Below the pieces are notes generated by a model. It did not search any database. It saw nothing but the letters and a program-made list of their open reading frames with translations, and was not told where the DNA came from. Below are positions 44,070 through 54,309 of a DNA stretch of 64,000 nucleotides, piece by piece; the first letter of the stretch is position 1; each line of letters opens with the position of its first letter. The stretch is from assembly GCA_963921935.1 (NCBI GenBank), contig OY998180.1, positions 59,288,551 through 59,352,550 of the forward strand, given 5' to 3'. Source of the stretch: Galeruca laticollis. Taxonomy: Eukaryota; Arthropoda; Insecta; Coleoptera; Chrysomelidae. A program made the translations under genes and the position numbers.

Positions 44070-44363
44070 CGCAACACCCTGAACTTTATTCATTAATTAA
44101 ACTCCATAAAGAGGGGTACCCTATCAGGCCAGTATATCTTGAATATTATTAATTAATTCCGTTGAGTTTTTAACTGAAAATCAAGGTATGAATGAACAAT
44201 ATTTAGAAATGATATCTATGAGAATCTTTGAAATTTTGAATGAAGGTGCTGTGAAATAAGAAACAACTGGCCTGATAGGGTACCCCTCTTTATGGAGTTT
44301 AATTAATGAATAAAGTTCAGGGTGTTGCGGATTGGGTACAAATAGACAATTAGAGAGCTTCAT
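44070..44363. other. Palindrome centre with inverted Penelope RT fragment
   Basis: On the minus strand the ORF 44363-44181 includes ELYSLIKLHKEGYPIRPVVS, an early RT block of Penelope-like elements (normally P-x-K-x-H-K ... RPI-VS). The mirrored sequence appears on both sides of the unique ~130-bp middle (44136-44267). The duplicated block GGGTACCCCTCTTTATGG and flanks form the inner palindrome. Confidence 0.7.
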
Positions 44364-45219
44364 TACTTACATAAACTCGATTCACAATAATATCAAATTT
44401 ACCATAGAACTTGAACAAAATAAGTCTATAAACTTTCTAGACCTTACAATTTCAAATATAAATAATAAACATGATTTTTCTATATTTCATAAACCATCAC
44501 ATACAGATATTACAATTCATAATAGTTCGGTCCACCCATTCAGTCATAAACTAGCAGCTTTCAATAGTATGATACACAGACTCTTAACAGTCCCATTAAA
44601 TATTAACAATTATACCAAAGAATTAAATATCATAAAACAAATAGCAGTTAATAATAATTACGATCCAAATTTAATTGATAATATCATAAATAAAAAGATA
44701 AAAAAACAGACTTTAGAACAAGTATTCCCTTCAGATAAAAATAATAGACAATTTAAAAGCTTAACATACTTTGGAACACCATCCTTAAAAATTAAATCAT
44801 TTTCAGAAACTTTAGACATGAATATTTCCTTTAAAACTGATCACAATTTATCCAAATTCATTAAAAATAATAAATCTAAATCTTCAAAATTAAACAAATC
44901 AGGAGTTTATAAATTAAAATGTGGTAATGACAATTGTGATAAAATTTATATCGGTAGAACTTTTAGAAATTTTAAAACTAGAATTTCGGAACACAAACGT
45001 AGCTATGACAACAAAAAATTAGATTCTAACTATTCAAATCATTTATTAGAAAACCAACACATTTTCGACCCAAATTTTGAAATTCTCCATGTAGTCGGTA
45101 AATCCTTTAGTTTAAATTTATTAGAAGCCCTAGAGATTAACAAAAATAAATATTCAGGTAATCTCCTTAACGACCAAATAGATATCAATCAGTCTCCTTT
45201 ATTGAACCTCTTTACCTAG
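44332..45219 (+). CDS. Penelope-like RT C-terminus with GIY-YIG endonuclease (right copy)
   Basis: Mirror copy of 43180-44067 with only a handful of substitutions (for example V/I at residue 25, D/N at the IKQIAV-N position, L/S in KIKSF, I/N in FIKNN, S/F at RNFKTR, F/L near the end). Most changes are single-base. The same domain layout and the same missing RT palm show that both arms descend from one rearranged parent. The ORF is open in both. Confidence 0.78.
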   Translation: MGTNRQLESFITYINSIHNNIKFTIELEQNKSINFLDLTISNINNKHDFSIFHKPSHTDITIHNSSVHPFSHKLAAFNSMIHRLLTVPLNINNYTKELNIIKQIAVNNNYDPNLIDNIINKKIKKQTLEQVFPSDKNNRQFKSLTYFGTPSLKIKSFSETLDMNISFKTDHNLSKFIKNNKSKSSKLNKSGVYKLKCGNDNCDKIYIGRTFRNFKTRISEHKRSYDNKKLDSNYSNHLLENQHIFDPNFEILHVVGKSFSLNLLEALEINKNKYSGNLLNDQIDINQSPLLNLFT

Positions 45220-45347
45220 AAGATAGCTTAGGAATGTTTGTAGTGAATGAATTTCCAGGTAATATCTTTTAATACCATTGTTAACCTTAGTAAATAGATT
45301 TAGCACTGTATATATTAAGACATTTCTATATTTTACCTTCATTCGTT

Positions 45348-45390
45348 TTGACAAAGCTACTGTGTTAGTGAAACGCGTCAACAAGTTTAA
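45348..45390 (+). ncRNA. Hammerhead-like ribozyme motif, degenerate (right copy)
   Basis: Plus-strand mirror of 43020-43062, identical in the core (GACAAAGCTACTGTGTTAGTGAAACGCGTC, described at these positions). Confidence 0.32.
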
Positions 45391-45617
45391 ATTGAACATT
45401 AGTTCAAATATATGAAGATTTAAACAAAATATATTGTTTTATTTCATCGTTCAGTATGGATCTTCATCAAATAAAAGCCTCATCTATTCAAGTATAAAAT
45501 GTACTTTGTGTATAGTTTTGTAAATATATTAATAGTGTCCGACTTCGATTTTTATTTTATAAAAAATATAACAACAGGAAATACAGTGCATTAATTATCA
45601 ATGTACGTGCAATACGC

Positions 45618-45715
45618 AACATATGGTCCTTCGATTAGCGGATTTTATAGAAACCGGAATTAATGAACATATAGTCCTTCTATCAGAGGTTGTTATAGAC
45701 ACCGGAATTAATTAA
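45618..45715 (+). repeat. Two-copy ~47-bp tandem repeat
   Basis: ATGGTCCTTCGATTAGCGG and ATAGTCCTTCTATCAGAGG each lead into an ATAGAAACCGGAATTAAT-like ending (ATAGACACCGGAATTAAT in the second). Confidence 0.65.
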
Positions 45716-45754
45716 CCATTCGGACACAACAGAACACTCGTCACATCAGAATCT

Positions 45755-46018
45755 AACCATTTACCGTGCACTTTTTGCTTAGGATTTTACTCGTCTGAAA
45801 ACTTATGGCAATATCGAAAACAATGTAATGAAAATCCAGAAAAAGGAGCACCCCAAAAGAATGCCAATGGTGTTGCTCAAAATTTCGTTTTGTGTCATTT
45901 GCTAGTAGATTCTCAGTTACCAGCAGATGCATTTCCTCGTATGCGAGCTGATCAAATCTCTCTCGTAGCGAAACAGGATCCCCTTATATGTGCATTAGGG
46001 GTCAAGGTAGTACAATGA
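45755..46018 (+). pseudogene. Zinc-finger fragment of a multicopy insect protein
   Basis: One open frame reads HLPCTFCLGFYSSENLWQYR, a C-x2-C finger with a W-x-Y/H-R-x4-C spacing, then FPRMRADQISLVAKQDPLIC to a stop. The combination of this finger with an F-x-R-M-R-x-D-x-I-S-x-V-A-K-x-D-x-L-I block is familiar from uncharacterised multicopy insect proteins. The function is unknown to me. Only about 88 residues remain, without the rest of the gene. Confidence 0.45.
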
Positions 46019-46049
46019 GCAGACAATCAGTTAAATCAACTAAATCCAG

Positions 46050-46640
46050 TTCTCACTATAAGAGTCAAAAGAGGATTAGTGAATGGACTTGGCTCAATAA
46101 TTAAGTCTTAGATGAGCACTCAGATCAAAACAATGTAGAAAAATAACATAAAGCAATTAATACACTTTCTGAAAATCATTCAAATTTAAAACATGTAGTT
46201 GATTCGCAAATAACACTTCTCCAAAATCCTATTGGAATTTAAAAAAATAATACACATTAGCATGAAACCAACAAACTTTATTGAAACGCATTGAGGAAAT
46301 TGAAACTTATACAAAGGTGCAGATAGAGATTACCACTTTTATGTCACAGATACATAAAGTTCATAATTCAATAATTGAACCTAGAGAACGTTGAAATGAA
46401 ATAATGATTGTAAATGAACAATTGAAATTCAATAAGCTGCTATTTGAACCAAAAGTAGAAAATATTATTGTATATGAAATGGTCACAGAAGTAAAATGTT
46501 ATACAAAGAGATACAAAATAGTATTTTTATCCTACACAATGAGAAAGTTGAATTTTACCAGCTTTACGGAGACGAGAAAGTTACCTTTTCTATGGCTAGC
46601 TGAGAAAATCAATTTTACGTTTGCAAGCTAGCTGGTGCCC
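46050..46640 (+). pseudogene. Errantivirus envelope remnant
   Basis: At 46062 the frame reads RVKRGLVNGLGSIIKS: a furin-type R-x-K-R site followed by the Gly-rich fusion segment of errantivirus (F-like) Env proteins. Later residues in other frames fit the following heptad-rich region (for example RIEEIETYTKVQIEITTFMS). Stops and frame changes are numerous. Env mediates cell entry in infectious Gypsy-type elements of insects. No LTR or pol of the same copy is adjacent, so this is an isolated fragment. Confidence 0.6.
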
Positions 46641-46699
46641 CAATTGACATATTAAATGAAAATTGCTAATTTGATTGATATCGCTCTTAAAACTAACGG

Positions 46700-47630
46700 T
46701 AAAAACTAACTTTTCCGCATCTGTGAGATACCCGGCACAATATTCTATCATAAAATTGTCACTTATATACACTTTGTGGGATGTATCGTGCTAACAAACC
46801 GAAATTTCTCCAAAAATAACCAAAAATGGATTTGGATTCATAGGACCCGCTGTACTCGCTCTAGTCAGCTGAAAATCAATAGGGTACATATGTGAGTCAC
46901 CTTGAAAAATATCCAATTTTAAAATTGGTCACTTGTATACACTCCGGAGGATGTATCGTGTTAAGTACCCGAAATTTGACCAAAAATGTGGCACTTCAGG
47001 TGCCATAGCTCTGGTGAGCTAAAAATCAAAAAGGTTCATCTACAAGACGCCCTGAACAATATTCAATCATAAAATTGGTCACTAAGGAGGCTGCATCGTG
47101 CTACCAAATTGAAAATTCTCCAAAACTGAATTTGGTACCTCCTTCAATTGCCATAGCACTCGTTGTACTGGCTTTAGTGAGCTGAATATCAATAGGGTTC
47201 ATTTTCGAGCCGCCCTGAATAATATCCAATCATAAAATTGGTCACTTGAATATACTTCGGAGGCTGTATCGAGCTAACAAACTGAAATTTCTTCATAACT
47301 GACAAAAATGTCGCACTTAAAATACTATAGCACCCGTTGTACTGACTCTGGTAAGCTGAAAATGAATAGGGTTTATCTGTGAGATGTCCTGAATAATATT
47401 CAATCATAAAACTGGCGACTTATTGCACTCCGGAGGCTGTATCGTGCTAACAAGACATGTAACGAAAAGTGGCCGACGACGACATACACAGAGGATTTTT
47501 TTTCTAAAAACCGATTTTTCGTGTTGTTCTTGATTTAAAACGTAGAAAAAACTCAATTTTTTCCAAATTCCAACTCTTTTTGGGGTAAACCAATACTTTT
47601 CTCGCATATTAGATAGCTAGGGCGGAAAAG
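46700..47630 (+). repeat. Tandem ~165-bp repeat array plus shared tail (copy 2)
   Basis: About five units, each with ATAGGACCCG-like, GAGCTGAAAATCAATAGGGTT-like, AATATCCAATCATAAAATTGG-like and GGAGGCTGTATCGTGCTAAC-like blocks. The tail repeats AAAAGTGGCCGACGACGAC and AACCAATACTTTTCTCGCAT as in copy 1 at 10430-11095, so both copies end alike. Minus-strand ORFs here are repeat artefacts. Confidence 0.72.
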
Positions 47631-47716
47631 TAATAGCATAAGCTATTTCAATCACATCATAGTCAGAAGAAATAAAAAAGAATCGCTTAAACTAAACAAC
47701 ACCATTAAACGTCAGT

Positions 47717-48310
47717 ATGAAAATAATATCCATCCAATTTAATGCACCCAAAAGTACATTAAGGGATTATGTAAAAAATATTAATTCAAACCCGGAAGAA
47801 CTAGTTAACATAAATTTGTGTAGAGGAACGACAATATCGGAAGAAATGGATAGAGAACACGTCGTAATGTTTAGAAATAGACAACCGTTTCTATGGCTTG
47901 ACTTCCTCAAATCTTCGAAGAATTGCCTTCCAACTCGCTTTAAGAAATAATTTGCCTCGTCCATTTTTGCGCGAAAAAGGAACTGCTGGAATAAATGGGT
48001 TGGAAGATTTCTCTATCAGGATCCCAGTTTAACGTTAATAAAGCCACAAGGTATTTCTTCCGCGAGGGTTAAATTTGTTACCCAAGATAACGTCGACAAA
48101 TTCTTAGATATTCTCGAATCTGCTTCGCAAAAAACACTAACCCGGCTAGAATATACAACGTTGATGAGACCGGAATAACAAATGTACAATCTGAACATTC
48201 CAAAGTAATTTCACTGAAAGGGAAAAGGCAAGTTGGTGCCATCACTGCGACTGAGAGAGGCTCACTACTGACGATGGTGCTGGTGGATTCGTGCCACCAA
48301 TGGTGTTTCC
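47717..48310 (+). pseudogene. pogo/jerky-type DDE transposase
   Basis: The start at 47717 gives a helix-turn-helix (FNAPKSTLRDYVKN). Changes of frame then bring WVGRFLYQDPSLTLIKPQGI (CENP-B-type DNA-binding domain 2, about 47995-48060) and QDNVDKFLDILESASQK. Finally YNVDETG (about 48152) is the first catalytic Asp, followed by KVISLKGKRQVGAIT. The rest of the DDE domain is missing after about 48310. It is related to the N-terminal fragment at 42222. Confidence 0.72.
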
Positions 48311-48336
48311 AAAGAAGAACATGAAGAACAAAAATG

Positions 48337-48392
48337 TATAAGATTTGGCCCTACTTTTGGTATGAGGGTAAAAAATTGGGCCAAATCTTATA
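48337..48392. repeat. Perfect 15-bp inverted repeat (hairpin)
   Basis: TATAAGATTTGGCCC (48337-48351) and GGGCCAAATCTTATA (48378-48392) are exact inverse complements around a 26-base loop. The right arm touches the Tc1-like fragment, so this could be the pogo or Tc1-like terminal repeats left after a deletion. Confidence 0.7.
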
Positions 48393-48738
48393 ATTTTTTT
48401 CTTGCCAAATGGTTTTTTAGATCAGCTTAAAATTAGTTGGAAAATAAGTAAGTATATATAAAAATTTTATTTGAATCAATTTCAGTCAATAAATTGAGAA
48501 TTATTTGGAAGAATGTTTCTTTGTAAGTATCAATTGAAAGTCGAAAAAGGTGGATACATTTAATATACGACATGGTATTTTACGTTATTTCAAAATTGTT
48601 TTTGATTTGAATTTGATTAGGTACTTTGATTATTTATTAAATAAAAATGTTATTCTTTCTAGAGTCACTTGAGACGTGTACATGGCACAAAGTTTTACTG
48701 ACATCCATAGATGGAAGTTCTGGTAGTATTTCAATTAT
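48393..48738 (+). repeat. Solo end of the Tc1/mariner-like family
   Basis: Inverted relative to 19620-19990 and clearly homologous, sharing for example TTTTTTAGATCAGCTTAAAA, TTAGTTGGAAAATAA, TATATATAAAAATTTTAT and AATTATTTGGAAGAATGTTT. Similarity ends near GGTAGTATTT. Confidence 0.75.
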
Positions 48739-49615
48739 TTTTGTAGTGTAATCTTTTATTTCACTCTCTTGATCATTTGGTGATTCGTTTTTTCTACATG
48801 TGACAAGAATATACTCCTTAATCGAAAATATTTTTTTCGAAGAATAGACTATCTACAAAATATTTTTCTCAATTAATCGGATATTGTTTAAGCGAACTAG
48901 ATAAAGTGTGGCCAGTTTTTTTTTCTAGCAAATTTGGAATGTATTTATCAGATTTTTGTACGAACATTTTAGTGTGGCCTCCTCCACCCAGTCTTCACAT
49001 GCGATTTCTGATTTGCTAACATGAGGTCATTCTTTCCTCAAATTACTGGCTTCCCAGCACCCTCTTGTTCTTTTATTCACATGAATCCATATCATCTATC
49101 GATATTCTAGCAAGTATACGATATCGTCTGTCGATATTCTAGCAAGTATAAACTTTTTTTACTGGTGTATATCGATTCTTCATGATAAATTTATGTATCA
49201 ATAAATGTACAATATAATCAATTTTAAATAAAAACTATTTTCATGAATATTTATACTACAGAGCTGTCAATGAAATCTCAAGCTCTAATTTTTTTTAAAT
49301 TACAAATTTAATTTTTGGTTTCATTAAAAATTAATATGTAGCTGTTTTTAGTATTAACGGGCCATCTTTGTTTTGTGATTTCCTCGTCATCAATCATCGT
49401 CTACATTGAGGATTTTTATCTTCCATTGTTGTTGTCAACTACCTTATTTAAAGCTAAGATACATCTATCAGTTATTGTTTTTGCAAAAATGCTTCATGTA
49501 TCTTCAATTTGAATGCAACGACGTTATCTGTTGTAGATCAGAAAAGAAAGAAGAAAAGTTTTTCTTTTTCTAAATGTCATGTTAATCTGTTCCAGTAACC
49601 TCATTGCGCATGTTA
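48739..49615. other. Anonymous AT-rich DNA
   Basis: A two-copy ~32-bp repeat (TCGATATTCTAGCAAGTATA at 49098 and 49131) is the only structure noticed. Confidence 0.45.
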
Positions 49616-49619
49616 ATTA

Positions 49620-49870
49620 AATTGGCCGTTATGCGTTTGGCTTGTTTCGATTTGTTTTGCTTGAGAATTGGAACGACGATTCCTCTGATTCAAAGTTCTG
49701 GAAATTTATGTTTTAAAATAATACTACTATAGATATATGAAAGAATTAGCTGAGCTCTGAAAGAGAGGTTTTTTAAAAAAATTGTTGGGATATCATCTGG
49801 TCCCGGGGCAGATTTTATTAATCTAGAGATAATTCTAATTCTTGGAGTGTTAGTGAGAGATTTAAGTGAT
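49620..49870 (-). pseudogene. Jockey/CR1-type RT fragment
   Basis: On the minus strand the frame gives LIKSAPGPDDIPTIFLKN and then HKFPEL and GIVVPILK. These are the early RT blocks of Jockey/CR1-type LINEs (GPDGIP ... FP-x-W-K-x-A-x-V-x-P-I-x-K). Further upstream (49870-50230) an out-of-frame Lys/Arg-rich linker may belong to it. The rest of RT is missing. Confidence 0.62.
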
Positions 49871-50400
49871 GTTCGGCATCGAAAATAAAAATGTTGTGAC
49901 TTCTTTGGACTTTTCGTAATTTATGAATGCTTGATTGATGTTGCTATAACTTTATTTGTTTTGAAAAGAACACCTTTTTGTTGAATGATGTCTGTCATTT
50001 TGAATTTCGGTGCTTGTTTTGTGTCTTTGCCTACTTTTAAGGTATTACGGGCTTCTTCTTTGGAGACGTCTGCAGAATCGTTGCGTTTTTCTAATAACTT
50101 CTGGATAACTGTTTCTTTTGTAGCTCGTTACTTTGATCTAATTTTTCGTATATTTTTTCCTGCTTCTGTGTGGTGGTATACGATTGCTGAGATAATTTCA
50201 AATGTGGCGTACATTGTAAAGGAGTGAATACATTTATTATAACAAAATATATATTTTTATTCAGTGGAAAGTAAAATCTCTCGTTTGAAGAATTATTTGC
50301 AGATGACTACAGCGTAATTTTCAGAAATCTGGGAAAACAATTGACTTGTGATTCAGAACATAGGCCTGTGGTAGTTTGTGGGCGAGCTGTGACATATGTA
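49871..50400. other. Possible LINE linker, then spacer
   Basis: The 49985-50227 plus-strand ORF looks like a shadow of the minus-strand LINE linker. The remainder has no recognised feature. Confidence 0.35.
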
Positions 50401-50402
50401 AG

Positions 50403-52620
50403 CCACCAGTAAGGGGGCTAAGCCAATTTCGCCTCATTCCTTATGTAAAATAGCATTGGAAATCGCCAGGTTCGATTCTAGAGTTTTTTAGCCAAACCAA
50501 GGTAATAACGTCTATGAGATCATCAACCCCGCTGCGCATGCGTCGAATGGAGGTGTACTATCACATGTGTCATCTGTCACATCAGCAGTCATGAGTCACG
50601 ATGGCAAACGGGCACTAACATGTATCTCCGTTATTATTGGTCTGATTGAAGTGGGGAAAACAGAATTATGAAGGAGACGGGGTATAGATATAGTGTTAAC
50701 AAATAAAGCCATAAGCGCACTACCATACATCTCTGTTATTATTGGTCGGGTTGAAATAAATGGCAATATGAAGAAGAGAGGATATGGACAAGAGGTAAAC
50801 AAGCAAAAGCTGTGACGTCTGTCTTCTGTCAGAATCGTCATGTGTCAAACTTCTTATGTTCTGTGTATCTTTTGTCATGTATCAGCTAACGTATGGTATG
50901 TGACGTGTGTCGTCTCTCATGTGTTAAGTGAAGTATGTCTTCTGTCAGAACCGTCATGTGTCAGCCTTCTTTTGTTCAGTGTGAAGTCAGTAATATGTGT
51001 CTGTCGTCAATATAGTCTACACCATCTATCGTCAAAACGGTTAACCTACGTTGTCTACCATATGTCGTCATTACAGTTAACCTACATTACCAGCCATCTG
51101 TCGTCAATACAGTCAATCTACATTGCCTACATTGTCAGACATCTGTCGTCAAATTCATCAACCTACATTGAACTCCATCTGTCGTCAAAACGGTTAACCT
51201 ACATTGTCCATCATATGGCATCAAGACTATCAATATACATTGCCAGACATCCGTCGTCAATACAGCCAACCTACATTATCGGCCAACTATCGTGTCAAAA
51301 CGGTTAACCTACATTGTCCACCATAAATCGTCAAGACTATCAACATACATTGACCGACCATCTGTCGTCAATACTGTCAACCTACATAGTCCGCCATCTG
51401 TCGTCAATACTGTCAACCTATATTACACGCCATCTGTTGTCCATACAGCGAACCACATTACCAGCCATTTGTCACCAAATCCATCAACTTACAGTTTTCC
51501 ACCATCTGTAGTAAAAAAGGTTAACTTACATTGTCCACCATAAGTCGGCATGACTATCAATATCCAATTCCAGCCATTTGTCCTCTATACTGTCAACCTA
51601 CATTGTCCGCCATCTGGCATCAATACTATCAACATGCATTACACGCCATCGGTCGTCAATACAGCGAACCTACATTACCAGCCATTTGTCATCAAATCCA
51701 TCAACTTACATTTTCCACCGTCTGTCGTCAAAATGGTTAAACTACATTGTCCAACATATGTCGTCAAGACTATCAACATACATTGACCGGCCATCTGTCG
51801 TCAATACTTTCAAACTACATTGTCCGCCATCTGTCGCGAATACTACCAACCTACATTACCAGCAATTTGTCATCAAATCCATCAACTTATATTTCTCCAT
51901 CATCTGTCGTCAAAACGGTTAACCTACATTGTCCACCATATGTAGTCAAGACTATCAACAAACATTGTCAGCCATATGTCGTCAATACGGTCAACCTACA
52001 CTCTTCTCCATCTGTTGTAAATGCTGTCAACCTACAATACAAGCCATATGTCGTCAATACAGCGAACCTACATTACCAGCCAATTGGCATCAAATCCAAC
52101 AACTCACATTTTCCACCATCTATCGTCAAAACGGTTAACCTACATTTTCCACAATCAGTCGTCAAGACTATCAAAATACATTGTCATATATGTCTCTGTC
52201 ATAAATACGGTCAACGTCCTTGTCAATAAAAACAACGGCATATAATTTTTATTAAGAATACAAGTTTTCACATTGTTATAAATAAACATTTTATGTCCAT
52301 CTGAAAGAAACATTTTAATAAGATTCTTCATTTTCCAACGGGCACTCTCATTCTTCTTCCTATTTTCTAAAGACAAACCACACTTGTTTCTTAAATTACA
52401 CATATTTCTTCAATATTAACATATTTTGCAATCATAATCATAGTCTAGAAAGCATTTGGTTACAACGAAAACCTTTTGTATCTCTTCCACCTAAAACAAG
52501 TTTCATAAAGAGAAAATAACGTTTAGACATAAAGCGTTTTAAAACCAACAGAATAAAAACAGTGTTGATTTATGCTTACAAAGTACTTTTCTCATGTTAT
52601 TTCAATCAACAAATAAAGGA
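50403..52620 (+). repeat. Left arm of the Foldback-like element
   Basis: Outer part to about 51000 has two copies of a ~110-bp unit containing CTCCGTTATTATTGGTC or CTCTGTTATTATTGGTC. The array is 51000-52200. The inner part (52230-52620), from AAGAATACAAGTTTTCAC to AAAGTACTTTTCTCATGTT, pairs with the right arm. Confidence 0.78.
51000..52200 (+). repeat. ~36-bp tandem repeat array (left arm)
   Basis: The monomer resembles GTCAACCTACATTGTCCGCC followed by ATCTGTCGTCAATACT. The variant AAAACGGTTAACCTACATTGTCC recurs about every 110-220 bases (51185, 51297, 51912, 52127 and diverged copies), so a higher-order unit of several monomers exists. As 36 is a multiple of three, several frames stay open and give spurious Tyr/Ile/Ser/His ORFs. 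Confidence 0.82.
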
Positions 52621-54309
52621 AAATGGAAAATAGTACGCTAAAAGTACATAACATATGCTTGATCAAGAAACTACAAAGTTGGAATATTGGTCATTTATCA
52701 ATGAATATATGTATCATGCAACATTAGGTTGAATATGTCTAAATGGATGTGAATATTATGGGTTCTCGTTAAATATCGGAAATAATAAAATCGTTGAATA
52801 TTTTGTGGATAACATTAGTTATTAGTTATTTTTGTCTAATATGGATGTGTTTGTCAGAATCGTCGTAGATACTTGTAATAATGGTCGTTTATCAATTATT
52901 GTTGGTACATATCTACGAAATCAACATATGTATCATGCTACATTAGATTAAATCAATCTAAATGGATGTAAATGTTATGAGTTTTCGTTAAACAGTGCTG
53001 AATATCGGAAATAATAAAATCGTTGAATATTTGGTGGATAACGCTGTTTTCTAATATTGATGTGTGTTTTCAGAATCGTTATAGATACTTGGAATAGTGG
53101 TCTTGAGATGATACAGAACACAAGTTTTCGTGGGGTTTTATAGACAGATGACACATGACATCTGACACACGTGACAGATGACGCACCTCACACCAATCAT
53201 GACGTCACAGAACACAAGTTTTCGTGAGGTTTGCTATGTTAGGTTACACCAATTGCGCGCATTTGTGGTTTTCTGTTGTTGACTTTTTGAAAAATAACAG
53301 TTTTTAACGTAATTATTATTACAGCATACATTTTTTTGTTTATTACGGTATTCTTTCTAATTTTTTATTGTGTGTAATAATTATAAGCTTTTTTACATCG
53401 TTTAATTAACAGACGATCGTTTTTTATAATTGTTATTGTGTAAATAAAATAACTTTTAAAACTAACGAATGAGTGGTGTTTTAGAGATCTGCCTTAAGAT
53501 TTAGCCTTTTAAACAGAATTAAGGTTTCCATTGATAACATAATCTCTGTCCAAGCCTTCGATGTCTAAAAACAAAAGAGTTTTACATTTTAAATATAAAA
53601 CAACAATGTTTCTATTTACTTTGAATATTATTCTAACAATGTAAAAATACTGATGACGCTTTGTTTTCAATGTTCAGTTGTTTTTCAATGTAGTTTAGAT
53701 TAACCTGGTCATTATTAATACATTGTATGAATTTTGTAAAATAGCGTTCACATCATATAATATTCATATATGTTTATCACAACTTGTCTTTGTGAATTGA
53801 TACATTATTTATGTAATGTGAGTTCGTCTTTTTTTGGAGCGTTTTAGACAACTGAGAGCGGGTTTATTCTACGCCGCTATGTTTTTTAAATCCAAGTCCG
53901 GTTATTTTTCTAATAAGCTATTTCAAATATGTAATCTCTCGTCCGTTTTACAGTTTTTAGAGACTTTCCTAATAACGCTACTCTTTCTCCTGAGCAGCCT
54001 GTTACTTGAAAAGATGTATATACCTGACAGCTTTTAACAAGCTATTAAGTTGAAACACTGGAGGCCTGATAATTATGTTGAATTTTTAAATTATTATTAT
54101 AGTGTGGTTTTCATTTCTACTGGAAGTACGAATTAACCGATCATTTTTAATGAAAATGTGTTCTTCAGAAACGTTTTTAGAGGTTGATGTCTTCAGACTA
54201 GGAAACCTAAGGCAGAAAAAAGCTTGTAATAAGTTCTGTTTTTTGATGATTCAATTTTAACATTGTTGTTTCCTAATCAAACGTATGTTGTATATTTTAG
54301 AGTACTTTC
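52621..54309. other. Loop of the Foldback-like element
   Basis: Contains a ~200-bp tandem duplication (52683-52885 and 52886-53103, sharing AAATATCGGAAATAATAAAA or AATATCGGAAATAATAAAATC and GTTGAATATTT blocks). An AACACAAGTTTTCGTG repeat lies at about 53119 and 53213, with a CRE-like TGACGTCA between. A 67-codon ORF (53834-54037) with a hydrophobic C-terminus has no identity I recognise. No transposase motif was seen. Confidence 0.5.

Larger units (their letters stand above)
42940..45460. mobile_element. Penelope-like element pair in a head-to-head palindrome
   Basis: Two near-identical arms (about 42950-44135 on the minus strand and 44268-45450 on the plus strand) are mirror images around a ~130-bp unique centre. 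Each arm carries a partial RT joined to a GIY-YIG endonuclease and the same 3' region. The arms differ by only scattered substitutions, so the inversion is recent relative to the other elements. Near the centre each arm also includes an inverted RT fragment reading SLIKLHKEGYPIRPV. Confidence 0.82.

Noticed and set aside
47189..47607. Minus-strand ORFs in the ~165-bp array
   Set aside because: Repeat-derived frames; the same residues recur per unit and match no family.
50840..52245. Many overlapping ORFs of 65-160 codons on the plus strand
   Set aside because: They are translations of the 36-bp tandem array, open in several frames because the period is a multiple of three.
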